Part shown: positions 6,250 to 13,177 of the stretch, piece by piece
How positions within the stretch are numbered: the first letter of the stretch is position 1
Layout: every line of letters starts with the position of its first letter
DNA from: Acidobacteriota bacterium
GTDB lineage: Bacteria > Acidobacteriota > Polarisedimenticolia > JAPUIV01
DNA length: 17,972 nucleotides
Direction: 5' to 3'
Assembly: GCA_027296665.1 (NCBI GenBank)
Contig: JAPUIV010000005.1
Span: 1-17,972 of the forward strand
The notes under the pieces: generated by a model
Seen by the model: only the letters and a program-made list of their open reading frames with translations
What the model was told of the DNA's origin: nothing
Databases searched by the model: none
Translations under genes and position numbers: made by a program

Positions 6250-8613
6250 TCAGCTTTTCAGCTGCGCCAGGATGTAAAGGGCGGCCGAGGAAAACAGGAT
6301 GTTTGGGCCCCAGGCCGCAAGCACGGCGGGAAGATATCCCGAATTCCCCAGGGCAGTCAGAAGAGCAAAAAAGGCGTAATAGATCAGTACCAGAAGAATA
6401 CTGATCCCCATTCCCACCATCGTTCCCCGCCGTCCGGCCCGGTACGCGAAGGGAATGCCGAGAAGAACCATGACCAGCGGGATGCACGGAAAACTCAATT
6501 TGGTCTGCAGGGCGACCTGGAGTTCCCGGACTTCGTAATTCCCCTTGCCGAGCTGCTCGATATACTCCTTCAATTCCAGGAAAGTCATCTGTTCGCTTGT
6601 TTTCTTGGCTGCGTTGGGCAGGAATGAAAAGGGAAAGAGAACACCGGATGTAAAAATTTCTTCCGGAAAATCTCTATCGACAATCTGACGCTGGTCAAAT
6701 AACCTGATTTCGGAATCTCCCTGCGAGGAAAAATCCCGGTACCACCCGTTCGATAGAATCCAGCGCCCGTTTCGGTATCGACCGCGCTCCGCGAACAGAC
6801 GAGACTCCAGTTGAAACGTGTTGGGATCGATCATGTATAGAGAAATGCCCTGGAATTCCCGGACGCCAGGCCGGTAATTCCGGTAGTTCACAAGTTCCCG
6901 ATCCTTCACAAAAATCCATTTGGTGGCGGGATTGGAATAGGTGCGGGGCTCTTTCTTGCGGATTCGATCCTTGAAGGCAACGGCCCGGCGGTTGGTGACG
7001 GGAAGAACATGATCTTGAAGAAGAAAACTGAATCCGGAAATCAGTATCGCCGCCATGACCACCGGAGCAGCGATCCGATACAGGCTGACCCCGGCAGCCT
7101 GCAGGGCTATGACCTCGTGGTTCCTGCTCAAAAGACCGAGGGCCGTAACACATCCAATGAGGGATGCCATGGGCAGGATCTGATGAAGGGTCCAGGGAAA
7201 ACGATACAGGAAAAAATTCCAAAGAAGGGAAAGGGGTTGGCGGTGTTCGATGATCAAATCGATCAATTCACGAAATTCCATCAATAGAAAGATGACATAC
7301 AGGGAAAGGCAAACGTACAGAAAGGCGCGAAGGAAGTATCCCAGGACATATCCGTCGAGGAGACTCAACAGGGCAAACCGGGTATAGGGGCCCCGGGGAT
7401 TTCGTGTGGGGGTTGGTACCTCTCCCTTTTCCCTTCGTCTGAGCCAGAAAAAGAGAGACCCTTTCCTTCTTTCCCGAGGTTGCTCCTTCCGCAACAGGAG
7501 AAGGAGGGCCGCAATCAGGAAGATCAGGTTGGCAATCCAGAGGCCGGCTATGGGATGTACCAGTCCACGCGAGGCAAAATTCCTCCCCATCGTATAGACT
7601 CCCCAGTACCCGATGATCACCACGATACTTACCGCGAATCCGGAGGTCTTCCCGCCGCGTTGAGCTTTCAATCCAAGGCCGAGCGCGAACAAGCCGAACA
7701 CGATGCAGGCACCGGGAATGGCGAATTTCTCATTAATAACGGCCTGAATGGTACCCTGGACTCGCTGCACGGCCAGGGGATGAGCCAGGTTGGCGGCGCG
7801 CCGGTACTTTTCCCGGAGTTCACCCAGGCTCAACTCGGAATAATTTTTTGGCACATCCCTGGACATGAAATCCAGCCGGGCCCGCAGGGAGGGATCGGGT
7901 GGAAGAGTCACATGGCGCTCCCTGGCCTTCACGAAGCGGTACTCTTCGGAGGGACCGGCAGGGAAGGTGAAGGTCTCGGATTCGAAAAGCCCCACTTCGA
8001 TCTGATTCTTGTCGATGTTAAAGCTGATGGTGCCTCTCTTGGCCAGGGTCATTTCCTCGGATCCATCCTCAAGGTTCCTGAAAAAGATCAGGTTTTTGAG
8101 TTCATTCGTTTCCGCATCGGCACCCATCGCGTACATCACGGTGTTGGGAATGGTGTCATAAAAGGCTCCGGGCCGAATCCGCGTGGCAGCATCTGATTCG
8201 CGCAGGGCAAGGGAATACAACTGGTGAGCTTCGTAGTTGGCTTTCGGCTCCAGCCAGACCATTATGAAAAGACAGAAAAGGGTGGCTGGCACCGCCAGAA
8301 GAAGAACCGGTCGAACAAAGTAAAGCCGTCCAATCCCGCTTGCTCGCATGGCGATTACTTCGCTGTCGGCCGCAAGCCTGCCGATCCCGACCAGTACCCC
8401 AAGCAGTATCGACATGGGAATGGTCAGGGCGAGAAGGCGCGGCATGGAAAACAGAATGAGCTTGAGAACCGTGAGGGCGGGAATCGACTTTTGGATTGCC
8501 AGCTCCACCAGCTGAAAAATCCGATTCATCAGGACCACACTGGTGTACGCTCCTGCACCGATCAGGGTGGGGGAGAGAACCTCCCGAAATATGTATTTGT
8601 GGATCAACCGCAT
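6250..8613 (-). CDS. LptF-LptG fused lipopolysaccharide export permease
   Basis: The 787-aa protein contains two consecutive copies of the YjgP/YjgQ (LptF/LptG) permease fold. Copy 1 spans about residues 1-378 and copy 2 about 410-787, joined by a basic linker (RKEQPRERRKG...). Each copy has N-terminal membrane helices, a large periplasmic beta-jellyroll region and three C-terminal helices. The coupling-helix segment that contacts the LptB ATPase appears twice: DSEVIAMRASG (83-93) and NHEVIALQAAG (498-508). In Escherichia coli, LptF and LptG are separate chains that with LptB extract lipopolysaccharide from the inner membrane and pass it to LptC/LptA. Here one polypeptide would supply both. 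The ATG follows GGGGAT. The frame runs uninterrupted through both copies, so this is a real fusion in this sequence. No lptB, lptC or lptA lies in the window. Confidence 0.93.
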   Translation of the reverse strand: MRLIHKYIFREVLSPTLIGAGAYTSVVLMNRIFQLVELAIQKSIPALTVLKLILFSMPRLLALTIPMSILLGVLVGIGRLAADSEVIAMRASGIGRLYFVRPVLLLAVPATLFCLFIMVWLEPKANYEAHQLYSLALRESDAATRIRPGAFYDTIPNTVMYAMGADAETNELKNLIFFRNLEDGSEEMTLAKRGTISFNIDKNQIEVGLFESETFTFPAGPSEEYRFVKARERHVTLPPDPSLRARLDFMSRDVPKNYSELSLGELREKYRRAANLAHPLAVQRVQGTIQAVINEKFAIPGACIVFGLFALGLGLKAQRGGKTSGFAVSIVVIIGYWGVYTMGRNFASRGLVHPIAGLWIANLIFLIAALLLLLRKEQPRERRKGSLFFWLRRREKGEVPTPTRNPRGPYTRFALLSLLDGYVLGYFLRAFLYVCLSLYVIFLLMEFRELIDLIIEHRQPLSLLWNFFLYRFPWTLHQILPMASLIGCVTALGLLSRNHEVIALQAAGVSLYRIAAPVVMAAILISGFSFLLQDHVLPVTNRRAVAFKDRIRKKEPRTYSNPATKWIFVKDRELVNYRNYRPGVREFQGISLYMIDPNTFQLESRLFAERGRYRNGRWILSNGWYRDFSSQGDSEIRLFDQRQIVDRDFPEEIFTSGVLFPFSFLPNAAKKTSEQMTFLELKEYIEQLGKGNYEVRELQVALQTKLSFPCIPLVMVLLGIPFAYRAGRRGTMVGMGISILLVLIYYAFFALLTALGNSGYLPAVLAAWGPNILFSSAALYILAQLKS

Positions 8614-8648
8614 GAACGATCCCCGTAACTCACAGTTTACATTCTTTT

Positions 8649-8700
8649 AAGAAAAACCCCTCCCGGAAAGTTTGCGAAATCCGATTTTTCCCGGGAGGGG
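8649..8700 (-). terminator. Strong rho-independent terminator upstream of lptFG
   Basis: On the minus strand CCCCTCCCGG pairs perfectly with CCGGGAGGGG and extends by a G-U and two A-U pairs. It is followed at once by TTTTTCTT (positions 8656-8649). The plus strand has no T-run after the stem, so polarity is clear. The hairpin ends 35 nt before the lptFG ATG. It may end transcripts arriving from parAB, or it may sit inside the lptFG leader as an attenuator. Confidence 0.75.
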
Positions 8701-8727
8701 AAAGGGTGGAGGAAATACCCGGGAGAA

Positions 8728-8757
8728 AATGTAGGGTCTTCAAGGGGGAGAGGTCAA
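8728..8757 (-). promoter_or_regulatory. Candidate lptFG promoter
   Basis: On the minus strand TTGACC (8757-8752) and TACATT (8733-8728) are separated by 18 bp. This is a fair sigma70-like match with predicted initiation near 8721. Any transcript would have to pass the terminator hairpin at 8700-8649 before reaching the lptFG start. No better promoter was found between the hairpin and the gene. Confidence 0.4.
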
Positions 8758-8831
8758 GGGAAAGACAATCGATTGGATAGGTTCCGTCATATCCTTGTTA
8801 CGGGGTTCCCGGGTTAGACAACTTCTCCAGG

Positions 8832-8861
8832 TTGACATAATATCCATTACCGGACGTTAAT
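8832..8861 (+). promoter_or_regulatory. Candidate plus-strand promoter in the parB-lptFG gap
   Basis: TTGACA at 8832-8837 is a perfect -35 hexamer. GTTAAT at 8856-8861, 18 bp away, is a moderate -10 match within an AT-rich stretch. It points away from lptFG and toward the 3' end of parB, where no plus-strand gene exists, so it would drive a short RNA ending at the hairpin at 8997-9030. Confidence 0.42.
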
Positions 8862-8866
8862 AATAA

Positions 8867-9030
8867 AGCAGAAAAGACCTCAATGAACCGATCATGATCC
8901 TCAGTTTCAAGGGATTGAAAGGAAACCACGATGATAATTCAAGAACGATTGGGATTGGTTTTTGAATAACTAGGTTAAAGATCTGGTTATAGAAGAACCT
9001 AATGTCGGCATGCCGACTTTAGGTATTTTT
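8867..9030 (+). ncRNA. Candidate small RNA (unassigned)
   Basis: This is the interval between the predicted start of the promoter at 8832-8861 and the hairpin plus T-tract ending at 9030, about 165 nt. It contains small self-complementary segments (TTCA/TGAA around 8904-8919 and GATCATGATC at 8890-8899) and a possible switch helix near its 3' end. I could not match it to 6S RNA, tmRNA or any other known RNA. Its last 12 nt overlap the parB 3' end in antisense. The rest of 8614-9018 holds the lptFG promoter and terminator elements and no convincing gene. Confidence 0.28.
8997..9030 (+). terminator. Hairpin with T-tract overlapping the parB stop codon
   Basis: ACCTAA (8997-9002) pairs with TTAGGT (9019-9024). 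Inside lies the perfect 14-bp palindrome GTCGGCATGCCGAC (9004-9017). The plus strand continues with ATTTTT (9025-9030), giving an intrinsic terminator for plus-strand transcripts. On the minus strand the same stem is followed by TTCTTCT, so it could weakly end parB mRNA as well. The parB stop codon (TAA, 9021-9019) is in one arm. Confidence 0.6.
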
Positions 9031-9855
9031 GTCAGGGGAGGCTTCGATTTCGGCAAGCATTCTTTTGAGGACGGTAATGATCTCGCTCTTTTCAACTTCA
9101 GGTTTTCGGAAAAAGAGGCGGAAGGAAAAGCTCCTGTCGGGGGGGCGAAAATGATAAACGTAGTTCTTTGGCCTGCCTACTCCTCCATTTCCCTTTCGGG
9201 CCTTTCGAACCTCCTCACGATTGAGACCAGAAGAGAGGATTTTTTCAAGGAGAGCTTCCATTTCGGCGATATTCCCCTGCCGGGAAATTTGCAGCAGCAT
9301 TGATTTTGCGGTGATTTTGTTTTTCTCGCAACGAGTGCGGATGTTGGCGGGCAGGTTCAGAAGGGATAACGATTCGGTTATCGATGTCCTGGCCCGTCCA
9401 AGCTTCTTGGCGGCCTGTGCATGGGTATAGCCAAACCGCTGGCAAAGGGAATGGATTCCCTTGGCCTCTTCAAACAGGGTGAGATCTTTTCGTTGAAGGT
9501 TCTCTATCAGGGAAATTTCCAGGATACCTCTCTCGTCGGCGTCGATTTCGATGCAAGGAATCTGGGACAATCCTGCCAGGATGCTGGCTCGGAAACGTCT
9601 CTCACCGGCAATGATCTGGAACCGGTCTCCTCGAGGACTGACAAGAAGGGGTTCCAGAACACCCTTCTCCTTGATGGAGGAAACAATGTCCGACAGATCC
9701 CCCACCTCTCCTCGCGGCTGTCCCGGGTTAGGGTCCAGTTTATCCAGGGGAATCATTCTGCCAATCGGCTGGTGTCCCCTGCTGGTAAGATCTTCGACAA
9801 AATGTTGATCGTGGCGCATCCTCCGGCTCAAAGGCAAACCTTTTTGTTTAGGCAC
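9019..9855 (-). CDS. parB: ParB/Spo0J-family partition protein
   Basis: The 278-aa protein has the order typical of chromosomal ParB. An N-terminal CTP-binding region contains NPGQPR (43-48), GERRFRAS (84-91) and ENLQR (118-122). A helix-turn-helix follows (about 141-172, FGYTHAQAAKKLGRARTSI). A C-terminal dimerisation region is at about 240-272. ParB clamps load at parS sites using CTP and interact with the ParA ATPase to move replicated chromosome origins. The start is a GTG at 9855 that overlaps the parA stop by 8 nt (GTGCCTAA), preceded by AGAGGTGAT, so translation is coupled to parA. All signature residues are intact. No parS consensus was seen in the window, so the binding sites must be elsewhere. 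Confidence 0.95.
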   Translation of the reverse strand: MPKQKGLPLSRRMRHDQHFVEDLTSRGHQPIGRMIPLDKLDPNPGQPRGEVGDLSDIVSSIKEKGVLEPLLVSPRGDRFQIIAGERRFRASILAGLSQIPCIEIDADERGILEISLIENLQRKDLTLFEEAKGIHSLCQRFGYTHAQAAKKLGRARTSITESLSLLNLPANIRTRCEKNKITAKSMLLQISRQGNIAEMEALLEKILSSGLNREEVRKARKGNGGVGRPKNYVYHFRPPDRSFSFRLFFRKPEVEKSEIITVLKRMLAEIEASPDKNT

Positions 9856-10603
9856 GGCCTATCACCTCTTCCGATAATTTGTAATATTCGAGGGCTCCCT
9901 TCGAATTGGGAGCGAAACTGAAGATCGCTTCCTTGTAGGCGGGGCTTTCCTCCAGACGAACAGAGCGGGAAATGATGGTGCGAAATACCTTTTTCCCGAA
10001 CACATCCTTGATGTGGTTCCGGATGTCCCTTCCCAGGATCGTTCTACGGTCGTGGAGAGTGATGACCACCCCCAGAAAAATCAAATCCGGGTTTGGACGG
10101 GCCCGGATCTTTTCGACGGTTTCCAGGAGATCATCGGTCCCCTCGAGGGCGAAGTAAGAAGATTGGATCGGTACAACAAGATGTGTCGCCGCGATCAAGG
10201 CATTGACGGTGAGAAGCCCGAGGGTAGGCGGTGTGTCAATGACAATATAGGGGAAAATTTTTGATACTTCCTGAAGGGCGTCTTTGAGGCGGAAATGCCC
10301 ATCCAGTTCCCCAATTAATTTGGTCTCGACCTTGGCCAGATTGATCCTCGCCGGCAACAGGGAGAGGTTTTTGATTGAAGTGCTATAGATGGAGTCATCC
10401 ACATTGACTTCTTTTTCCGTCATGACCTCGTAGATGGTTCTTTCGATCTGATCAATTTCCAGAAAGGAGAGGCTGCAATTCCCCTGGGGGTCGGTATCAA
10501 CCAAGAGGGTTTTATAGCCCTTCTGGGCGATTGCGGCTGCCAGGTTGATTGCGGTGGTGGTCTTCCCCACCCCTCCCTTCTGGTTGGCAATCGCCAGGGT
10601 CAT
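9848..10603 (-). CDS. parA: ParA/Soj-family chromosome partition ATPase
   Basis: From the ATG at 10603 the product is 251 aa and begins MTLAIANQKGGVGKTTTAIN, the usual N-terminus of Soj/ParA with the deviant Walker A at residues 9-16. An upstream in-frame TTG at 10627 would add eight residues; neither start has a good Shine-Dalgarno, and I chose ATG by family alignment. LLVDTDPQGN is the Walker A' region and IVIDTPPTLG the Walker B region. ATP-bound dimers coat the nucleoid, and ParB stimulates hydrolysis to drive segregation. There is no N-terminal DNA-binding extension, which fits the chromosomal type rather than the P1-plasmid type. It has its own strong promoter and overlaps parB. The location, beside miaB and lptFG, is not the common parAB-rsmG-mnmG neighbourhood. 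Confidence 0.95.
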   Translation of the reverse strand: MTLAIANQKGGVGKTTTAINLAAAIAQKGYKTLLVDTDPQGNCSLSFLEIDQIERTIYEVMTEKEVNVDDSIYSTSIKNLSLLPARINLAKVETKLIGELDGHFRLKDALQEVSKIFPYIVIDTPPTLGLLTVNALIAATHLVVPIQSSYFALEGTDDLLETVEKIRARPNPDLIFLGVVITLHDRRTILGRDIRNHIKDVFGKKVFRTIISRSVRLEESPAYKEAIFSFAPNSKGALEYYKLSEEVIGRA

Positions 10604-10678
10604 CCGGTGTGTTTTCGGCTGGCGCAATATAGGTTCGGTTCTGAAAAAAAGTAATCTTCGTTGTTTCAGGGAAGGTCA

Positions 10679-10707
10679 ATCATAGCCAGGCACAGTCTAT
10701 TTGTCAA
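10679..10707 (-). promoter_or_regulatory. parAB promoter
   Basis: On the minus strand TTGACA (10707-10702) and TATGAT (10684-10679) are separated by exactly 17 bp, a near-consensus sigma70 promoter. Initiation is predicted near 10672, giving a leader of about 45-70 nt depending on the parA start. It lies in the 143-167-nt gap after the DUF151 gene and makes parAB a separate transcription unit. Confidence 0.75.
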
Positions 10708-10770
10708 GAGCATCGAATCAAAATAAGTTATTTATTTTCAATAGGTTACAATACAATGGTGGCAAACTTT

Positions 10771-11256
10771 CTACATTTCATATTTACCCATCTCATCGGG
10801 ATCGAGATTTTCAAGCCATTTTCGCAATCGGTCCGACTCCCCTGCATCCTTGGTCATATCGGTTTTCTTGGCCTTTTCAATTACCGAATCTTCCACGTAG
10901 ATTGGCGATCCGGTTCGCAAGGCCAGGGCAATGGCGTCACTTGGTCTCGAGTCAATAGTAATATCGGTGCCGTTTGATTTTATCTGGATCTTTGCGTAAA
11001 AGGTATTTTCCTTGAGATCGCAGATGACGATCCGGGTAACGGCCGCCTTGAGCTCTTTGATAACGCTTCGAAGGAGATCGTGGGTCATTGGCCGCGGTGT
11101 CGAGATCTTCTCAATCTGGAGGGCTATGGCGTTGGCCTCGAAAATGCCGACCCAGATCGGCAGGACCGCGTTACTTTCCGGGTCGCGGAGAATGATGATT
11201 GGCATCTGGGTTATCGGATCTATCATCAACCCCTTGATCTTCATTTCCCTTTGCAT
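10771..11256 (-). CDS. Bifunctional nuclease family protein (DUF151)
   Basis: The 161-aa protein matches the DUF151/bifunctional nuclease family: MKIKGLMIDPITQMPIIILRD, then LPIWVGIFEANAIALQIE, TRPMTHDLL-like (TPRPMTHDLL), and IDSRPSDAIALALRTGSPIYV. Family members were first described from plants as RNase/DNase proteins, and bacterial homologues are widespread with poorly defined roles. There is no signal peptide, so it is probably cytoplasmic. The ATG at 11256 follows AGGAGG at about 10 nt; a second Met four codons later is a less likely start. It sits 54 nt downstream of miaB and has its own promoter overlapping the miaB stop. The C-terminus (DPDEMGKYEM) is acidic and not diagnostic. Confidence 0.9.
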   Translation of the reverse strand: MQREMKIKGLMIDPITQMPIIILRDPESNAVLPIWVGIFEANAIALQIEKISTPRPMTHDLLRSVIKELKAAVTRIVICDLKENTFYAKIQIKSNGTDITIDSRPSDAIALALRTGSPIYVEDSVIEKAKKTDMTKDAGESDRLRKWLENLDPDEMGKYEM

Positions 11257-11283
11257 GCGGTTCTGTCCTCCTGGTTGGAAGCA

Positions 11284-11314
11284 ATTATACAGGAGAGTTC
11301 AGGAAAGCTGTCAA
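11284..11314 (-). promoter_or_regulatory. Promoter of the DUF151 nuclease gene
   Basis: On the minus strand TTGACA (11314-11309) and TATAAT (11289-11284) are both perfect, but the spacer is 19 bp, longer than ideal. The -35 hexamer contains the miaB TGA stop codon. Initiation is predicted near 11277, about 20 nt before the DUF151 ATG, so the mRNA leader is just long enough to hold its AGGAGG. Confidence 0.6.
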
Positions 11315-12636
11315 GCCGATCCGGTTTCCGGAAGCCATTTGCCCGAAAGATGGTGAACCCCCGCACCCTGCACAACAACCGGCGCCAAATGACCAAGCAG
11401 TGTATCCGGACCGGTGAAATTCACCACCCTGTGGCACTCCGAACGACCGGACAACTCTTCAACACTTTTCCTGCTTCGCCCGGTAACCAGTACCTCGAGA
11501 TTTCGGCCGATCAATTTTAAATTCCGTTCTCGTTGAATGACCACTTGAAGGGCCTGGAGTTCCTGTAACCGTCTACTCTTTACATTCTCCGGGACTGGAT
11601 CTGGCATTTCTGCTGCAATGGTACCTGGTCTAGAAGAAAACTTAAAGGAATAGATGATATCAAAACCGATTGCGCTTATCAGTGAAAGGGTGTCGTCATG
11701 GTCCCGGTCCGATTCTCCAGGGAAGCCGACGATGATATCGGTGCCGATCGAGATTTCCCGATCCTTTCGGAGGTAGTCGATCTTTTCCCTGTACACCTCC
11801 CGTGAATAGCCCCTCTGCATCGATTTCAGAATGGAGTTCGAGCCCGACTGGACCGGTAGATGGAGATAACTGCATACCTTGGGCAAGTCCCGGATACTGT
11901 CCATCAAGCGGCGGTTCATGAGGAGGGGATGGGAGGTGGTGAACCTGATGCGTTGGATGCCGTCTATCGAATGGATCCGCTCAAGGAGATCGGAAAGACG
12001 ACACTTACCATCCCGGTAGGCATTGACCGTCTGGCCAAGCAACTCCACCTCCAAGAATCGGTCGTTGGCCAGCAGTCTGATCTCTTCCAGGATCTTGTCC
12101 GCCGGCCGGTAGATCTCGCGGCCACGCGTCCGGGGAATGATACAGAAGGCGCAATTCATGTTGCAACCTTCCATGACATTGACGAATGCCTTGGGGAAGG
12201 TTCCATGCAGCACCTCTTCCGGTTCATACAGAACGGCGTCCTTTCGGTAGGAGAGATCAATCGACTTCCCGACCCTGCGCGCCTCCCGGATCCGTTTCGG
12301 CAGGTCGGGAATTCCCCGGGGCCCGATCAGAATGTCCACTCCCCTACCCTGCTTTTTCAGGAGGGAAGCTCCTTCGAGCTGGGCCACGCAGCCACACAGA
12401 CCGATCAGAAGATCGGGCCTTTTCCGTTTCAACATCCGGAGCTCGCCGAGCCGGGTGTAAACCTTTTGCTCGGCTTTATCCCGAACCGCGCAGGAATTCA
12501 GAAGGATGAGATCGGCCTCATCCGCGCGCAAGGCCGGCTCGAATCCCATGCCGGCAAGGATGCCCGCCATCCTCTCTGAATCGTGCAGATTCATCTGGCA
12601 TCCCCATGTCTCGATGAAATACTTCTCCCTGCTCAT
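11311..12636 (-). CDS. miaB: tRNA-2-methylthio-N6-dimethylallyladenosine synthase MiaB
   Basis: From the ATG at 12636 the product is 441 aa, the normal MiaB length. An N-terminal methylthiotransferase domain carries the auxiliary-cluster cysteines C13 (GCQMN), C49 (NSCAVRDKA) and C83 (CGCVAQ). The radical-SAM domain has C158, C162 and C165 (EGCNMNCAFCIIPRTRGRE). A TRAM-like RNA-binding region covers about the last 65 residues. The enzyme adds a methylthio group to isopentenyladenosine at tRNA position 37. RimO and MtaB are related, but GCQMN and the overall motif set favour MiaB. The ATG overlaps the HIT-gene TGA (ATGA), so the genes are translationally coupled. The open frame continues 60 codons further upstream into the HIT gene, but that extension has no family similarity. 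Confidence 0.95.
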   Translation of the reverse strand: MSREKYFIETWGCQMNLHDSERMAGILAGMGFEPALRADEADLILLNSCAVRDKAEQKVYTRLGELRMLKRKRPDLLIGLCGCVAQLEGASLLKKQGRGVDILIGPRGIPDLPKRIREARRVGKSIDLSYRKDAVLYEPEEVLHGTFPKAFVNVMEGCNMNCAFCIIPRTRGREIYRPADKILEEIRLLANDRFLEVELLGQTVNAYRDGKCRLSDLLERIHSIDGIQRIRFTTSHPLLMNRRLMDSIRDLPKVCSYLHLPVQSGSNSILKSMQRGYSREVYREKIDYLRKDREISIGTDIIVGFPGESDRDHDDTLSLISAIGFDIIYSFKFSSRPGTIAAEMPDPVPENVKSRRLQELQALQVVIQRERNLKLIGRNLEVLVTGRSRKSVEELSGRSECHRVVNFTGPDTLLGHLAPVVVQGAGVHHLSGKWLPETGSA

Positions 12637-13145
12637 TTCTGGGTTTTCTCCCCGGAAGAGGCCTGCCGCAGTTTCCTGCGAATCTTTCTGTAGGTGGTGG
12701 CCAACGATTCCGGCAATATCCGGGTTCCATTCATCACAGCCATGAAGTTGGTATCTCCCGCCCAGCGGGGCACGATGTGAAGATGGATGTGGCCTATGAT
12801 CCCGGCCCCGGAACATTTCCCGAGATTGATTCCCAGGTTGAAGCCATCCGGATGATAAAGATCCCGGATCGCTTTTTCGCTCCTCCTTGCCAGTTCCATC
12901 ATTTCCCCCATCTGGCCAACCGACATCACCGAGAGAGAGGCCATATGCTTGTTCGGCACGATCATCAGATGGCCATTATTGTAGGGGAATCGGTTCAGGA
13001 TAATGAAATTTTGTTTTCCCCGGTGGAGGAGCAGATTGGCAGGGCCGTCCCGGCGGGCCGCCTGGACACGGCAAAAGAGACAACCTCCGGGCTTGGACTG
13101 GGAAGTCACCCAGCGGTATCTCCAGGGAGTTGAAAGGGTTTCCAT
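12633..13145 (-). CDS. HIT-family hydrolase (Ap4A hydrolase/phosphorylase-like)
   Basis: From the ATG at 13145 the product is 170 aa and begins METLSTPWRYRWV, as HIT proteins of this subgroup normally do. A TTG at 13169 would add eight residues without family support. C22 and C25 (GCLFC) are likely zinc ligands. The histidine-triad motif is GHIHLHIVPRW with H119, H121 and H123, the central His acting as nucleophile in the family. NNGHLMIVPNKH (56-67) is the conserved substrate-side strand. Such enzymes act on dinucleoside polyphosphates or nucleotidyl phosphoramidates; the exact substrate is unresolved. It lies 32 nt downstream of the HU gene and overlaps miaB by 4 nt. Confidence 0.92.
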   Translation of the reverse strand: METLSTPWRYRWVTSQSKPGGCLFCRVQAARRDGPANLLLHRGKQNFIILNRFPYNNGHLMIVPNKHMASLSVMSVGQMGEMMELARRSEKAIRDLYHPDGFNLGINLGKCSGAGIIGHIHLHIVPRWAGDTNFMAVMNGTRILPESLATTYRKIRRKLRQASSGEKTQK

Positions 13146-13177
13146 CGAGGGCGACCCCGTGGGATGCAATCGCCCGA

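Noticed and set aside
7480..8196. 238-codon plus-strand open frame inside lptFG
   Set aside because: The minus-strand frame has clear permease helices and motifs. The plus-strand product is a composition artefact rich in Gly/Gln/His with no family resemblance.
8738..8788. 16-codon minus-strand ORF upstream of lptFG as a leader peptide
   Set aside because: It ends before the proposed transcript start, overlaps the -35 hexamer, and shows no run of a regulatory codon. It cannot be the leader peptide of that promoter.
8894..8965. 23-codon plus-strand ORF in the parB-lptFG gap
   Set aside because: There is no ribosome-binding site and nothing recognisable in the product. It falls inside the candidate small RNA and is short enough to occur by chance.
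10722..10741. AT-only inverted repeat (AAAATAA / TTATTTT) downstream of the DUF151 gene as a terminator
   Set aside because: The stem has no GC pairs and no T-tract follows it on the minus strand. It is too weak to call.
11414..11426. GGTGAAATTCACC near-palindrome as a parS-like site
   Set aside because: It lies in miaB coding sequence and lacks the CACGTG core of parS.
12637..12816. N-terminal extension of the miaB frame upstream of 12636
   Set aside because: It lies within the HIT-gene coding region, has no similarity to MiaB, and the internal ATG sits in an ATGA overlap where MiaB proteins normally begin.
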